From: Streptomyces sclerotialus | GTDB lineage: Bacteria > Actinomycetota > Actinomycetes > Streptomycetales > Streptomycetaceae | Length of the DNA stretch: 64,000 nucleotides | NCBI GenBank assembly: GCA_000719105.1 | Contig: JODX01000019.1 | Coordinates: 1 to 64,000 of the forward strand | Direction of reading: 5' to 3' | Shown: positions 42,918 through 52,225 of the stretch, piece by piece | Numbering within the stretch: position 1 is the first letter of the stretch | Layout: each line of letters opens with the position of its first letter | Notes under the pieces: model-generated | What the model saw: only the letters and a program-made list of their open reading frames with translations | Database searches by the model: none | What the model was told of the DNA's origin: nothing | Translations under genes and position numbers: made by a program

Positions 42918-43226
42918 GTGTATCTCGCCGACCAGGTCATACAGCTCGCCTACGATCCCGGGATCAAGCCGAACGAGGGCGGTCTGCCGGGTCTGTCGGT
43001 CCTCAAGCAGGTGATGGGCTCCATCAACCTCTTCGGCCTCGTCGCCGTGGTCGGCGCCCTCGCCGTCAGCGCGGGCGTGTGGGCTTGGGGCCACCACTCC
43101 GGCGGCCACCAGGCAGAGGCGAACGGAAAGAAGGGCGTGCTGGTGAGCGCCGGCGCGGCCCTTCTGCTGGGCGCGGCGAACGGCGTGGTGGCCTTCTTCA
43201 GTACGCTCGGGACGCAGGTCCACTAA
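42918..43226 (+). CDS. Small membrane protein, DUF6112-like (VirB2-type candidate)
   Basis: 102 residues from GTG at 42918 (GGAG upstream). Two hydrophobic segments (INLFGLVAVVGALAVSAGVW and VLVSAGAALLLGAANGVVAF) are separated by a short polar loop with HHSGGHQAEANGKKG. The size, topology and position after the hydrolase match VirB2/pilin-like components of actinobacterial type IV secretion elements. Its stop overlaps the next start by one base (TAATG). Confidence 0.75.
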   Translation: MYLADQVIQLAYDPGIKPNEGGLPGLSVLKQVMGSINLFGLVAVVGALAVSAGVWAWGHHSGGHQAEANGKKGVLVSAGAALLLGAANGVVAFFSTLGTQVH

Positions 43227-43915
43227 TGGCTCAGCACTCCCCCCACTTCGGCGGCGCATCTCGCGTGCGCCGCCGGGCGCTGCTCGGCGCCGTCGTCCTG
43301 GTGGTGCTCGTCACCCTCGCCGGGCTGGCCGCTTACCTCACCCGCGACGGCAGGAGTCCCTCCGAAACCCCTGCTCGACCGTCGAGTTCGCCCACAACTT
43401 CCTCCCAACTCGCGTCGCCCTCCGGGACGCCCACGCCACACACCGGTCCTCGTGACCTCCCGCTCCCGCCGAAGACCCACGACCCAATCGCGTACGGGAA
43501 GGCAGCAGCGGCAGCGCTGTGGTCCTACGACACCCGTGCGTACTCACAGACCGAACTACAGAAGGCTCTGCACGGTTGGTTGACCCCGGAGGCGAAGTAC
43601 GCCGACCCGGCCTCGGTCGACAAGGTCGTCCCCTCACGCGCGCTGTGGAAGGAAATGGCCTCCAACGGCCAGTTCGCCACCGCCAAGGTGCACGAGGGGC
43701 ACTTCCCGAACGCTTTCACCCAGGCCCTTCAGGAGGACCCTGGGGCAATCACTCACGCGTACGTCTACGCCGTCACGGTCTCCGGCAAGCAGTCGATCTC
43801 CTGGAAGGGCTCACCCGCCGGCGGCGCGGAGAGCCGTTCCACCACCCTCGCGGTCCAGTGCCGGCCCGACCATTCCTGCGCCCTGGTCGGCGTCATGCCG
43901 TCTGTCGCGCCCTGA
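43226..43915 (+). CDS. Membrane-anchored transfer protein, VirB8/TcpC-like candidate
   Basis: 229 residues from ATG at 43226. One N-terminal membrane helix (RRALLGAVVLVVLVTLAGLA), a Ser/Thr/Pro-rich extracellular linker, then a domain of about 150 residues with YGKAAAAALWSYDTRAYSQT and a conserved-looking C-terminal CRPDHSCALVGV. One helix plus an NTF2-like outer domain is the VirB8/TcpC layout. No clear signature was seen, so the role is inferred from topology and order. Confidence 0.65.
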   Translation: MAQHSPHFGGASRVRRRALLGAVVLVVLVTLAGLAAYLTRDGRSPSETPARPSSSPTTSSQLASPSGTPTPHTGPRDLPLPPKTHDPIAYGKAAAAALWSYDTRAYSQTELQKALHGWLTPEAKYADPASVDKVVPSRALWKEMASNGQFATAKVHEGHFPNAFTQALQEDPGAITHAYVYAVTVSGKQSISWKGSPAGGAESRSTTLAVQCRPDHSCALVGVMPSVAP

Positions 43916-43942
43916 TCCCCGTCCGAGAAAGGAGGCAGCACC

Positions 43943-45355
43943 ATGGGAGTCTGCGACTTCCCGCTGATGGACAAGGTGTGCGGCGCCGTCGACTTCGCCA
44001 CCAACCCCGCCGGCACCGTCACCGACGGCATCGGCGCATGGATCGCGAAGTCGGCGGGCGAGCTGGCGGCCAGCGCGGCCGATCTCGCCGCTAAGGCCGT
44101 CGACCAGACGACCGCCATCGACCTCAACGCCGGTTGGTTCCGGGACAACTACGAGCTGCTACTACCCATCGGGCTCGCCCTGACCGTCGGCATCTTCTGT
44201 ATCCAGCTCATGACCGCGGCCTGGCGGCGCGACGAACGCGCCCTTGCACGGGCGGCGTTCGGCACCATGACCGGCGTCCTCTTCAGCTTCTCCGCCATCG
44301 CCTTCACCACCGTCGCCATCACCGTGGTCGACGCCCTGTCCGATGGCCTGTTCCAAGCGGCCAACACCTCCGTCGAGGACGCGATCCGCCGCGTGGTCAA
44401 GGTCGATCAACTGGGAGCCATGTACGGCCTCGGCTGGGGTGTCCCAGCCCTGGTCGCCGTGGGGTGCGCCATCGGCGCCTTCCTCTACTGGGGCGTCATG
44501 GTCGCCCGCAAGGTCGGCGTGCTCATCATGGTCGCCCTCGCCGTCTTCGCCGGGGCCGGCGGCGGCTGGGAGGTCGCCAAGCGGTGGCGGCGCGGCTGGA
44601 TCGAGGCCACCGCCACCCTGATCGTCTCCAAGCTTCTGATGACCGTCGTCTTCCTCATCGGCGTCTCCGCCATGGGCAAGACCGACACCAGCGACGGGAT
44701 GGCGGCCCTGTCCGACGCGATGGCGGGCATCGTCGTGATGGTCCTCGTGCTGCTCTGCCCCTACGCCACGTACAAGTTCGTCCACTGGGCCAGCGACGGC
44801 GGCGGCCACGCCGACCTGCACCGCACCAGCGTCGCCGGCATGGCGGTCGCCGCAGGAGCGGCGAAGACCGCGGGCACCCTGGCGATGCAGGCCAGCACCG
44901 GAACCCCCGCCCCGCAGGGTCCGAACCAGATCCCCGGTGCAGGTGCCGACGGCGTCGCCTCCGGCATCAACCCCTCCGGCGGCACCCTCAGCAAGGAGGG
45001 CATCGACGCCGGTCCGCCCAAGCAGCAAACCCGCTTCCGGTACGGCGAGAACCCGAACGCCACCGGCGACAAGGGCCAGGCCCTGATCCAGCGGCCCGGG
45101 ATCCCACCGCTCATCACGCGTCCCGACGAGGGCGAAGCGGAAGGATTCGAGGTGACCGTCCAGGGCGTCACCGAAGGTTCCGATCATCTCGTCGGCACGT
45201 CGAGTCCTGGAAGCGGCGCGACCTACATGGGCACCGTGCCGTCCACCGGCGCCGCTCCCTCAAGCGCGCCGCCGCCTTCCACCGGACCGTCGGTCACTAA
45301 TTCCCCCACACCGACGAACTGGGTTTTCCCCACGCAGCCGCCGTCGGGTTCCTGA
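43943..45355 (+). CDS. Polytopic membrane transfer protein (VirB6/TrbL-like)
   Basis: 470 residues from ATG at 43943 behind AAAGGAGGCAGCACC. About six membrane helices between residues 70 and 290 (ELLLPIGLALTVGIFCIQLM, VPALVAVGCAIGAFLYWGVM, LLMTVVFLIGVSAMG, IVVMVLVLLCPYATYKF). A long soluble Gly/Pro/Thr-rich C-terminal tail follows. TrbL/VirB6 proteins form the inner-membrane part of the DNA channel. It lies between the VirB8-like and SCO6880-like genes, as in related elements. Confidence 0.8.
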   Translation: MGVCDFPLMDKVCGAVDFATNPAGTVTDGIGAWIAKSAGELAASAADLAAKAVDQTTAIDLNAGWFRDNYELLLPIGLALTVGIFCIQLMTAAWRRDERALARAAFGTMTGVLFSFSAIAFTTVAITVVDALSDGLFQAANTSVEDAIRRVVKVDQLGAMYGLGWGVPALVAVGCAIGAFLYWGVMVARKVGVLIMVALAVFAGAGGGWEVAKRWRRGWIEATATLIVSKLLMTVVFLIGVSAMGKTDTSDGMAALSDAMAGIVVMVLVLLCPYATYKFVHWASDGGGHADLHRTSVAGMAVAAGAAKTAGTLAMQASTGTPAPQGPNQIPGAGADGVASGINPSGGTLSKEGIDAGPPKQQTRFRYGENPNATGDKGQALIQRPGIPPLITRPDEGEAEGFEVTVQGVTEGSDHLVGTSSPGSGATYMGTVPSTGAAPSSAPPPSTGPSVTNSPTPTNWVFPTQPPSGS

Positions 45356-45431
45356 CCCAGTACACCCGGGGGGCGGGCCGTACACCACGGCCCGCCCTCA
45401 CCTCACACGACCGGGAGAAAGGGGTTCCGCC

Positions 45432-45530
45432 ATGCCTTCCAGAAGAGCATCGCGCACCCCGTTCTCCGCCCGCTCCCACCGTCTGGAACCACCATGTCCG
45501 GCAAGCACCAGGCACCCATGGCCACCGTGA
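45432..45530 (+). CDS. Possible 32-codon leader ORF overlapping the SCO6880-like start
   Basis: ATG at 45432 behind GAGAAAGGGG opens a short Arg/Pro/Ser-rich frame that ends at 45530, inside the next gene. The strong ribosome binding site and overlap suggest a coupling or leader peptide; chance is equally possible. Confidence 0.25.
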   Translation: MPSRRASRTPFSARSHRLEPPCPASTRHPWPP

Positions 45531-46960
45531 AATTCCCCCACCGCAGCAGGCGCGGCATCCTGCTCGGCCTGACCGCCCCGCAATTGATCGTCGCGAGCCT
45601 CACCGGCCTGCTCCTTCTCGCCGTGGTCCTCACCCGCGGCGTGTTCGGCGCTCTTCAACTCATTCCCCTCTGGGCCGTCATCGCCCTCCTCGTCTTCGTC
45701 CGTCACCGGGGGCGTGCCCTGGCGGACTGGGCTCCGATCGTCACCCGGTACGTCCTGCGCCGGATGCGCGGCCAACTCGTCTGGCTTACCCGGCCCTCCC
45801 GCCGTCCGACCCGCGAAGGGCTGCTTCACCTGCCCGGCACCGCCGCCAGCCTGCGCGTGGTCACCGCCCCCGACGGTAGGTACGGTGCGGTTCATGCCCC
45901 CCACAGCGGCACGCTGACCGCCGTGGCCAAGGTCTCTTCCCGCGCCTACGCGCTCCTCGACCCGGGCACCCAGCAGGCCAACGTCGACGGCTGGGGACGC
46001 GCGCTGGCCGCACTCGCCCGCACCGGGCAGATCGCCCGGATCCAGGTGATCGAGCGCACAGTGCCGGACTCCGGCGACGCCCTGCGCCGCTACTGGGAGG
46101 ATCACGGTCAGCCGCACGCCCCCATGGCCGGCGCGATCTACAGCGAGCTGATCCAGAGCGCGGGCCCGGCGGCGGCCCCGCACGAGGCGTACGTCGCGGT
46201 GTCGCTAAACACCAAGGCTGCGCGACGGCTGATCAACCAGGCCGGCGGCGGTCTGACCGGGTCCTTCAGCGTGCTGGCGCAGCTCACCTCCACCTTCGAT
46301 CAGGCCGCGCGAACCGCCGGTCTCAACCCCACCGGCTGGCTCACCGCCCGCGAGATCGCCGCCGTCGTGCGCACAGCGTACGAGCCCAAGGCCCTGGCGA
46401 CGCTGGACCGGTGGTCGACCACCGGCCGTCCCGAGGCCGAGCCCGCCGCCGCCGGGCCCGTCGTGGTCGTCGAGAAGGCGGACCACATCGCGACCGACTC
46501 GGCCGTCCACGCCACGTACTGGGTGGAGAACTGGCCCCGGACCGAGACATCGGCCGGCTTCCTGCATCAGCTCCTGTTCACCGGTGGGGTCCGGCGCACG
46601 CTGTCGCTCTCCTACGAGCCGAAGGGACTGGAGGCCGCCCTGCGTGATGTCCAGCGCAAGAAGGCCAGCGTGATCGCCGATGCCGCCGAGCGGGCCCGGC
46701 GCGGCCAGGTCGACTCCGAGGCGGACTCGATCGAGTACCAGGACATCAAGTCCCGCGAGCGCCAGCTCATCGCTGGGCACGCCGATGTCGCCTTGACCGG
46801 GCTGCTGACGGTCTCGGCCGACTCCGAGGAGGAACTCCGATCCGCTTGCGCGGTCGTGGAGACCGCCGCCGTCGGCGCCCAGCTCGACGTCCGGCCCCTG
46901 ACCTGGCAGCAGGCTGAAGCGTTCACCGCCGCTGCCCTGCCACTCGCGCTCGCCACCTGA
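45494..46960 (+). CDS. SCO6880/PrgI-like type IV secretion component
   Basis: 488 residues from ATG at 45494 (ATG at 45518 also possible). Two close membrane helices near the N-terminus (about 27-70: LTAPQLIVASLTGLLLLAVV, LIPLWAVIALLVFVRH) are followed by a soluble domain of about 400 residues with FSVLAQLTSTFDQAARTAGL, YWVENWPRTETSAGFLHQLL and SREREQ-like RERQLIAGHADVALTGLLT. This matches the SCO6880 family, found next to VirB4-like ATPases in Streptomyces. It corresponds to the VirB3/PrgI membrane part plus the N-terminal domain of VirB4. Confidence 0.85.
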   Translation: MSGKHQAPMATVKFPHRSRRGILLGLTAPQLIVASLTGLLLLAVVLTRGVFGALQLIPLWAVIALLVFVRHRGRALADWAPIVTRYVLRRMRGQLVWLTRPSRRPTREGLLHLPGTAASLRVVTAPDGRYGAVHAPHSGTLTAVAKVSSRAYALLDPGTQQANVDGWGRALAALARTGQIARIQVIERTVPDSGDALRRYWEDHGQPHAPMAGAIYSELIQSAGPAAAPHEAYVAVSLNTKAARRLINQAGGGLTGSFSVLAQLTSTFDQAARTAGLNPTGWLTAREIAAVVRTAYEPKALATLDRWSTTGRPEAEPAAAGPVVVVEKADHIATDSAVHATYWVENWPRTETSAGFLHQLLFTGGVRRTLSLSYEPKGLEAALRDVQRKKASVIADAAERARRGQVDSEADSIEYQDIKSRERQLIAGHADVALTGLLTVSADSEEELRSACAVVETAAVGAQLDVRPLTWQQAEAFTAAALPLALAT

Positions 46961-46994
46961 CGCGACCTTCTCTTACCTTCGAAAGAGCACCCTC

Positions 46995-47447
46995 ATGTCC
47001 CGCCCCGCCAGCCCGACCGCGCAGGACTTCGTGCCCTTCGCCACCGCCGCGCTCGACTTCCACCGCGCGCTCAACATCCCGGGCGGTCCACTGGTCGCCG
47101 CCCGGGTCGAGCTGGACGCCCTGCACGCCCACCTCGTCTCGTTGTACGGCCTGCTGGACGCCCACTCCGCCCGCACCGGGCAGCTCGTTCCGGCCGAGGG
47201 CGACCAGCTGCGCGCCGCCCGCACCCGCATCTGGCAGGCCGCCGACCACGTCCACAGCGCCTACCACGCAGCGCCCCGGCCGAACTCCGGCGAGGTGCCC
47301 GAACCGGAGGCGTGCCAGGCCGGCCTGCCCGAAGGGGCGCCGGAACTGACCATTTGCCAGCGCCACCAGCGCACCGCACACCTGGTACGCCGTCGTGCCA
47401 CCTCGGCCGACCTGCACACGCCGTTCACCGGCCTCGTCCGCCGCTGA
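46995..47447 (+). CDS. Small conserved transfer-region protein (DUF6238-like)
   Basis: 150 residues from ATG at 46995 (GAAAGAG upstream). A helical N-terminal part (FVPFATAALDFHRALNIPGG, then VSLYGLLDAHSARTGQLVPA) ends in a basic tail. No enzymatic motif is present. It sits between the SCO6880-like and VirB4-like genes; proteins of this kind are repeatedly found at that position in related elements, and their role is unknown. Confidence 0.65.
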   Translation: MSRPASPTAQDFVPFATAALDFHRALNIPGGPLVAARVELDALHAHLVSLYGLLDAHSARTGQLVPAEGDQLRAARTRIWQAADHVHSAYHAAPRPNSGEVPEPEACQAGLPEGAPELTICQRHQRTAHLVRRRATSADLHTPFTGLVRR

Positions 47448-47473
47448 CCCGCCTACCGCCTGGAGAAACGTTC

Positions 47474-49012
47474 ATGCCCCGCACCCGCGCCAGCGCCTCT
47501 CCCCTGTACGTGCCGTACAAGGCTTCGCGTGCCGAGCAAAGGGCCGCCCGAGCCGGTTTCGCCGAGGCCCGCCGCCAGGCCCGCCTCGCCGGAACACCGC
47601 CCAAGCACCGCGCCGAGCAGACTCTCGACCCGGAGCTGCGTCCGACCTACCCGCCGACCGGTCGTCCTGGTCCGGCCTCGGCCCGGGGCGGCAAGCTCAG
47701 CCTGCCCGCCCACCGGATGACCACCGCCACGGCATCGGGGGCCTATCCCTTCGTGGCCGAGGGGGGCCTGGGGGCGGAGGGCGTCTTCATCGGCCGTGAT
47801 GTCCACGCGGAAGCCGCGTTCTGCTTCGACCCCTTCTCGCTGTACAACAGCGGTCGCATCGAGGGCTTCACGAACCCCAACGTCGTCCTCGCCGGGATTA
47901 TCGGCATGGGCAAGTCGGCGCTGGCGAAGTCCATCGCCACCAGGTCGATCGCCCACGGCTACCGGATATACATTCCCTGCGACCCGAAGGGCGAGTGGAC
48001 CGGCGTTGCGCAGGCCCTCGGCGGCTACAGCATCGCACTGGGGCCGGGGCTCCCGGGCAGGCTGAACCCGCTGGACGCCCCGGCCCGGCCCGCCTCGGTC
48101 AGCGAGGACGACTGGTCGGCCGAGGTCCGAAAGCGCCGCCTGCTGCTCCTGGCCGGCCTGGCGCGCACCGTACTGAAGCGTGATCTGCTGCCGATGGAGC
48201 ACACTGCCCTGGACCTCGCCCTCGACCTGGTCGTCGCCGAGGCCGCCACCCGTGGCACGGTGCCCCTGCTCGGCGAGATCGCGCATGCCCTTGGCTCGCC
48301 CGAGCGCCTCGACCGGGCCCTCGGCCACCAAGCCGGGCACCTGGGGTCCGCCGCCCAGGACCTCGCGCACGCCCTGCGGCGCCTGGTGCACGGCGACCTC
48401 AGCGGCATGTTCGACGCCCCTTCGACAGTGGTTTTCGATCCGACCGCGCCGATGCTGTCTATCGATCTCTCCCGCCTCGGCGGCTCCAGTGACGACACCG
48501 CGCTGGTTCTCGCGATGACCTGTGCGAGCGCGTGGATGGAGTCCGCCCTCGCCGACCCCGACGGCGGCCGACGCTGGGTGATCTACGACGAGGCATGGAG
48601 GCTGATGAGGCATATCGGCCTGCTGGAGCGGATGCAGAGCCAGTGGAAGCTCTCGCGAGGGCTCGGCATCGCCAACTTGATGGTCATCCACCGGTTGTCG
48701 GACCTGCTCTCGGCAGGCGACGCCGGTTCGCGTGGCCGGGTGCTGGCCGAGGGCCTGCTGGCCGACTGCTCCACCCGCATCATCTACCGCCAGGAACCCG
48801 ACCAGCTCGCAGCCGCCGCTTCTCTGCTCGGTCTGACCGGCGTCGAGACCCAGGCGGTGTCCGCCCTGACCAAGGGCAGGGGCCTGTGGAAGGTCGCCGG
48901 CCGCTCCTTCATCACACAGCACATCCTGCACCCGGCGGAACGCGAGCTGTTCGACACCGACGCCCGTATGGTGGCTAAAGGCGCCGAGTTCACGAAAACT
49001 GAAGCGCCTTAG
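47474..49012 (+). CDS. VirB4-like conjugation ATPase
   Basis: 512 residues from ATG at 47474 (CTGGAGAAACG upstream). A basic N-terminal region precedes the ATPase: Walker A IIGMGKSALAKSIATRS (about 140), YIPCDPKGEWTGVAQALGG, Walker B RWVIYDEAWRLM (about 366) and GIANLMVIHRLSDL with a terminal arginine-finger region CSTRIIYRQEPDQL. VirB4/TraC ATPases energise assembly and use of the secretion channel. The VirB4 N-terminal domain seems to be supplied by the SCO6880-like protein upstream. Confidence 0.92.
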   Translation: MPRTRASASPLYVPYKASRAEQRAARAGFAEARRQARLAGTPPKHRAEQTLDPELRPTYPPTGRPGPASARGGKLSLPAHRMTTATASGAYPFVAEGGLGAEGVFIGRDVHAEAAFCFDPFSLYNSGRIEGFTNPNVVLAGIIGMGKSALAKSIATRSIAHGYRIYIPCDPKGEWTGVAQALGGYSIALGPGLPGRLNPLDAPARPASVSEDDWSAEVRKRRLLLLAGLARTVLKRDLLPMEHTALDLALDLVVAEAATRGTVPLLGEIAHALGSPERLDRALGHQAGHLGSAAQDLAHALRRLVHGDLSGMFDAPSTVVFDPTAPMLSIDLSRLGGSSDDTALVLAMTCASAWMESALADPDGGRRWVIYDEAWRLMRHIGLLERMQSQWKLSRGLGIANLMVIHRLSDLLSAGDAGSRGRVLAEGLLADCSTRIIYRQEPDQLAAAASLLGLTGVETQAVSALTKGRGLWKVAGRSFITQHILHPAERELFDTDARMVAKGAEFTKTEAP

Positions 49013-49041
49013 CTGCCGCTCCGGCCCCGTGAGGTGCAGTA

Positions 49042-49335
49042 ATGAGTGTAGGTGAGGTCCTGAGTTCCCGTCGGCTACTGGTCGGAGCCAATCTCGGGGC
49101 ACACGGTGCCCGTGGCAGTGCCGCCGAGCTGGATGTCCTCGTCGGGCACCTGGCCGATCTCGGCGAAGCGCTGCACCTCGTGGGCGAGGGCATAGGTCAC
49201 GGGATCCACTCGCTTGGAGCGGCAGCTCGTACCTACCCAGCCGTCTCCGCACTTGAGGCTCCCGCCGGTCCGCCGACCGCGACATCTGCTCCGCTGCCGC
49301 CGGCGCCTGTCCGCTCGCTGCCATGCTCACGGTGA
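49042..49335 (+). CDS. Small hypothetical protein
   Basis: 97 residues from ATG at 49042 behind GTGAGGTGCAG, 30 bases after the VirB4-like gene. The first 60 residues are helical and Gly/Ala-rich (LVGHLADLGEALHLVGEGIG); the rest is a Pro/Ala tail. No family was recognised. Its position suggests a transfer-operon accessory. Confidence 0.5.
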   Translation: MSVGEVLSSRRLLVGANLGAHGARGSAAELDVLVGHLADLGEALHLVGEGIGHGIHSLGAAARTYPAVSALEAPAGPPTATSAPLPPAPVRSLPCSR

Positions 49336-49359
49336 TGATCGGCACAGGGGCAAGGATTG

Positions 49360-50060
49360 ATGATGCCTAGTTCTCCTACCTCTCCCGCATCTCCCGAGAA
49401 TCAGCTCTCGACGATCACCGATCACCTGGAGTGACGGCGACACCTCCCGGCACTGACGTCGGCCGCCGCCGGCATCAACCAGGCGTTCGATGCCTTGGAC
49501 GCCGTCTCGGACTCCTCTGCGATCAGGACGGCTGCCTCATCGACGAGGAGGGCTACGCGGACGGCGAGGTGAAACGCGACGCCGAGGCATGGAAGCACGC
49601 CGAGGTCTTCCTCGACCACGGCCCCGAAGTGCTGGCAGGGGTGCGCGCCGCCGACGACGATCTCGACTACGTTGAGGGACCGATCAGCGACGACCTCGGC
49701 CGGCTGCGCGGAATCGACACCACCCTGGGACGAGCGGGCCAAATCCGGCACGAGTGGGACCCGATCATGGCGCTCATGGACGCCTCGCTCCCAGGCTCGC
49801 GAAAGCTTTACCAGGAGCGCGGGGAGGAGCACCGCAACTCCGAGGGCTGGCACTACGCGCACGGACTGTCTTATCAGGGCGCGGCGCTCGTCCGCGCCGC
49901 CGACTACCTGGCCAACCGCGCAGACGCCGAACAGCTCTCACAGACCGCACGTGCACGTGTGGCCCTCACCCGGTCGGCTCCGGTCACCCGTGGCACCCCG
50001 CCCCCTACGTCTCCTGCGTCCTCGGCGTCGAATCCGCCGGTCCCCGGCCGTTCCCACTGA
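49360..50060 (+). pseudogene. Hypothetical transfer-region gene, apparently broken
   Basis: Translation from ATG at 49360 gives a protein-like start that meets TGA at 49432. Past it the same frame still reads well (LTSAAAGINQAFDALDAVSD). Near 49510 the good coding frame switches to the one that continues LIDEEGYADGEVKRDAEAWK, YVEGPISDDLGRLRGID, EGWHYAHGLSYQGAALVRAA to 50060. A GTG at 49431 opens that frame but gives a poor N-terminus. One nonsense change and one indel would explain this. No family was recognised. Confidence 0.45.
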
Positions 50061-50193
50061 CTCTCCTAGCACCAAGTCGCGGCAGCACCAAACCGACCGA
50101 TCGCCGGATCCTCGTGAACCCGCCCTCCTCTTCCAGCCCCAGGCGCCCGCGGCTCACACCGCCGGCCCGAGACGCCCGGCCACGGAGAAGCCC

Positions 50194-51339
50194 ATGCACC
50201 CCGATAACGCCCTCATCACCTTCGAGCAAGAGGGATCACACGTCCTCGCGTGGATCAGCGCATCGCCCTTCCCGCCTGCGGACGACGCTTCCGAACGGGA
50301 CCACCGGTACAACTTCCTCACCGCTCCCCTCCAACAGCGCGGCCTGGAGTGCACCGTCGAGTACGGCCTCAGCGACTACATCGTCCACGCCGAGCTTCCC
50401 GACGGCAGTTCGCTGATCATCTCGCCGCCGCAGGAACCGCCGTCCGAGCACCCCGAGTCCCCCGAGAGCTGGACGGTGACCCGCCACCGGTCCACCAAGC
50501 CTGCGGTGCACGAAGTGATCTACGACTCAGAGCCCGACGGGCCCCACGCCCGGCACGGCGGCAGCGTTCCAAACCTGCTTGCCGCCGTTGACGCGCGCCT
50601 GGACCAACTCGGCGTGCCACCGCGCCGGGAGCAGGAACGTTCCGCCGAGGAACGCGCCGCCGGCACGGTGCTGCACCGCGCGGGCTTCGTTCCCGCTGTG
50701 GCGTTCGGCGGCGAGCATCACTACCGGCTGCCCTCGGCCATGACTGATCCGGCCGAGCAGCGGCTGGTGGTTACCCGGGCTTTCGACATGCTGCAGGCCG
50801 AGGGCTTCAACCTCGTTTGCGACCCGGCCCTCTTGGACCCCAGCCTTCCTCTTGCCCGAGATCACGAGATGAGTCTCGGCGACCGACTCGGGCACCTGGC
50901 GCAGTCCATCCCGGCGGCGACGCACACGAGCGAGGCGGTCGCCCCGTTGAGCGAGCTGACCGCTCCCGGCGACGGCGTTCTGCAGCGGGTCGTGGAGATT
51001 CTCGACACGACGGCCGACTGGTGGGAGGGGTTCGGCGACACTACCGATCACCGCTACGCGGACCGCCTGCGCCTCATCGCCGAGGACCTGGACTCCTACG
51101 CAGTCTGGCTTCGAGCGATACGCGACGACCTGGCCGACCGCCACACCGCCCACCGCAGCACGGCTCGGGCACAGGCGAACCGGACCGCCCCGTCGCCTAC
51201 AGCACCGTCCCGGGTGAGTGCTGCTCTTGCGCCTTCACCGTCGGTCGAACAGCGCACGGTCGCTGTCCGCCTGCCGGCGGAGTCGTCCGCGCGCACCGCG
51301 CTGCCGTCCGTGCGCCCCTCGTCCGCCCCCGGGCGCTGA
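50194..51339 (+). CDS. Hypothetical transfer-region protein
   Basis: 381 residues from ATG at 50194 (ACGGAGAAGCCC upstream). An alpha/beta N-terminal part (ALITFEQEGSHVLAWISASP, YIVHAELPDGSSLIISPP) is followed by ERAAGTVLHRAGFVPAVAFG and RLVVTRAFDMLQAEGFNL. That second part resembles sequences in the next gene and in the 52948 gene (a short unit ending in an alpha-helix and a beta-strand). Then come a helical segment and a low-complexity Ala/Pro/Ser tail. No function is known; family members occur only near such transfer regions as far as can be judged from context. Confidence 0.65.
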   Translation: MHPDNALITFEQEGSHVLAWISASPFPPADDASERDHRYNFLTAPLQQRGLECTVEYGLSDYIVHAELPDGSSLIISPPQEPPSEHPESPESWTVTRHRSTKPAVHEVIYDSEPDGPHARHGGSVPNLLAAVDARLDQLGVPPRREQERSAEERAAGTVLHRAGFVPAVAFGGEHHYRLPSAMTDPAEQRLVVTRAFDMLQAEGFNLVCDPALLDPSLPLARDHEMSLGDRLGHLAQSIPAATHTSEAVAPLSELTAPGDGVLQRVVEILDTTADWWEGFGDTTDHRYADRLRLIAEDLDSYAVWLRAIRDDLADRHTAHRSTARAQANRTAPSPTAPSRVSAALAPSPSVEQRTVAVRLPAESSARTALPSVRPSSAPGR

Positions 51340-51434
51340 CCCCACCTTCTTGGAGTCCTCCATGTACCGCACCGGCAGAAGCAATCCGTCCCTCGACCAC
51401 CACTGCGACCGAGCCCACCCCGGATGGATTCGCC

Positions 51435-52199
51435 ATGCCCAGCCACTACGACGTGTTGCCCGATCTAGCCTTCGGCCACCATCCCGTCCACGGCATTGTT
51501 GCCGCTAACCCCAGGAACCTCGCCGCCAGCACGTGGATGCTGAAGGGGTTCGGCTTCCACCCCGTTCCGGACCAGCCGACGCTGTACACCCTGGCCAACC
51601 AGGAACGTGATGGACAGGGCCGTACGGCCCGAGCTGTCGCTCTGCTACGCCAGTCCGGCTACCGGGTGGACGTAGACGCCGCGCTCGATCCCTCGCTGGC
51701 ACCCGATGCGGCGCCCGTCCGCGACCGAGTCGCATTCGGTGAACCCGATGTGGCCTTCGCCGAGCATATGCGGCTCGGCATCGTCGCGGCCATCGACGAC
51801 CGTGCCTCCGAACTCACCGGACTCACCCTCGTGGAACACGGTTGGCTGCACGACCCGAGCTTGGACATCTACATGTTGCCCGCCACCACCGACCGTGACG
51901 AGGCCCTGGGCGAGGTCGCCGACGCCACGTTGTCGCTGCACCGGTCCGGTGTCCAGGTCGCGGTGCAGCCACGCCTCGCTCAGGACGTAGCAGCTCGCCC
52001 CCGCCCAACCACCGCACCGACCGCGTCCCGCGAACGCGGCCATGGCACTCCCCGCGCATCTCCGGTCAGCGCCGCCGCGCTCGCCGCCAGCCCGGCACGT
52101 GCCGCCATCCCGGGCAAGGCACCTGTCCCCGCCCCCGTTACGCCCGCTGCGGCGGCGCGGCCGGTCGACCCCCGCATCGCGTTCTCCCGCCCGCGCTGA
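51435..52199 (+). CDS. Hypothetical transfer-region protein
   Basis: 254 residues from ATG at 51435. The N-terminal 130 residues contain NPRNLAASTWMLKGFGFHPV and RAVALLRQSGYRVDVDAALD, and then a second similar unit (GLTLVEHGWLHDPSLDIYML, DATLSLHRSGVQVAVQPRLA). This suggests an internal duplication of an alpha/beta unit. The C-terminal 70 residues are Ala/Pro/Arg-rich and disordered. No family was recognised. Confidence 0.65.
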   Translation: MPSHYDVLPDLAFGHHPVHGIVAANPRNLAASTWMLKGFGFHPVPDQPTLYTLANQERDGQGRTARAVALLRQSGYRVDVDAALDPSLAPDAAPVRDRVAFGEPDVAFAEHMRLGIVAAIDDRASELTGLTLVEHGWLHDPSLDIYMLPATTDRDEALGEVADATLSLHRSGVQVAVQPRLAQDVAARPRPTTAPTASRERGHGTPRASPVSAAALAASPARAAIPGKAPVPAPVTPAAAARPVDPRIAFSRPR

Positions 52200-52225
52200 T
52201 CCAGCTCCCGTAAGGAGAGAGTTCC

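Noticed and set aside
47453..49345. Minus-strand ORF over the VirB4-like gene
   Set aside because: Shadow; Walker A and B of VirB4 are on the plus strand.
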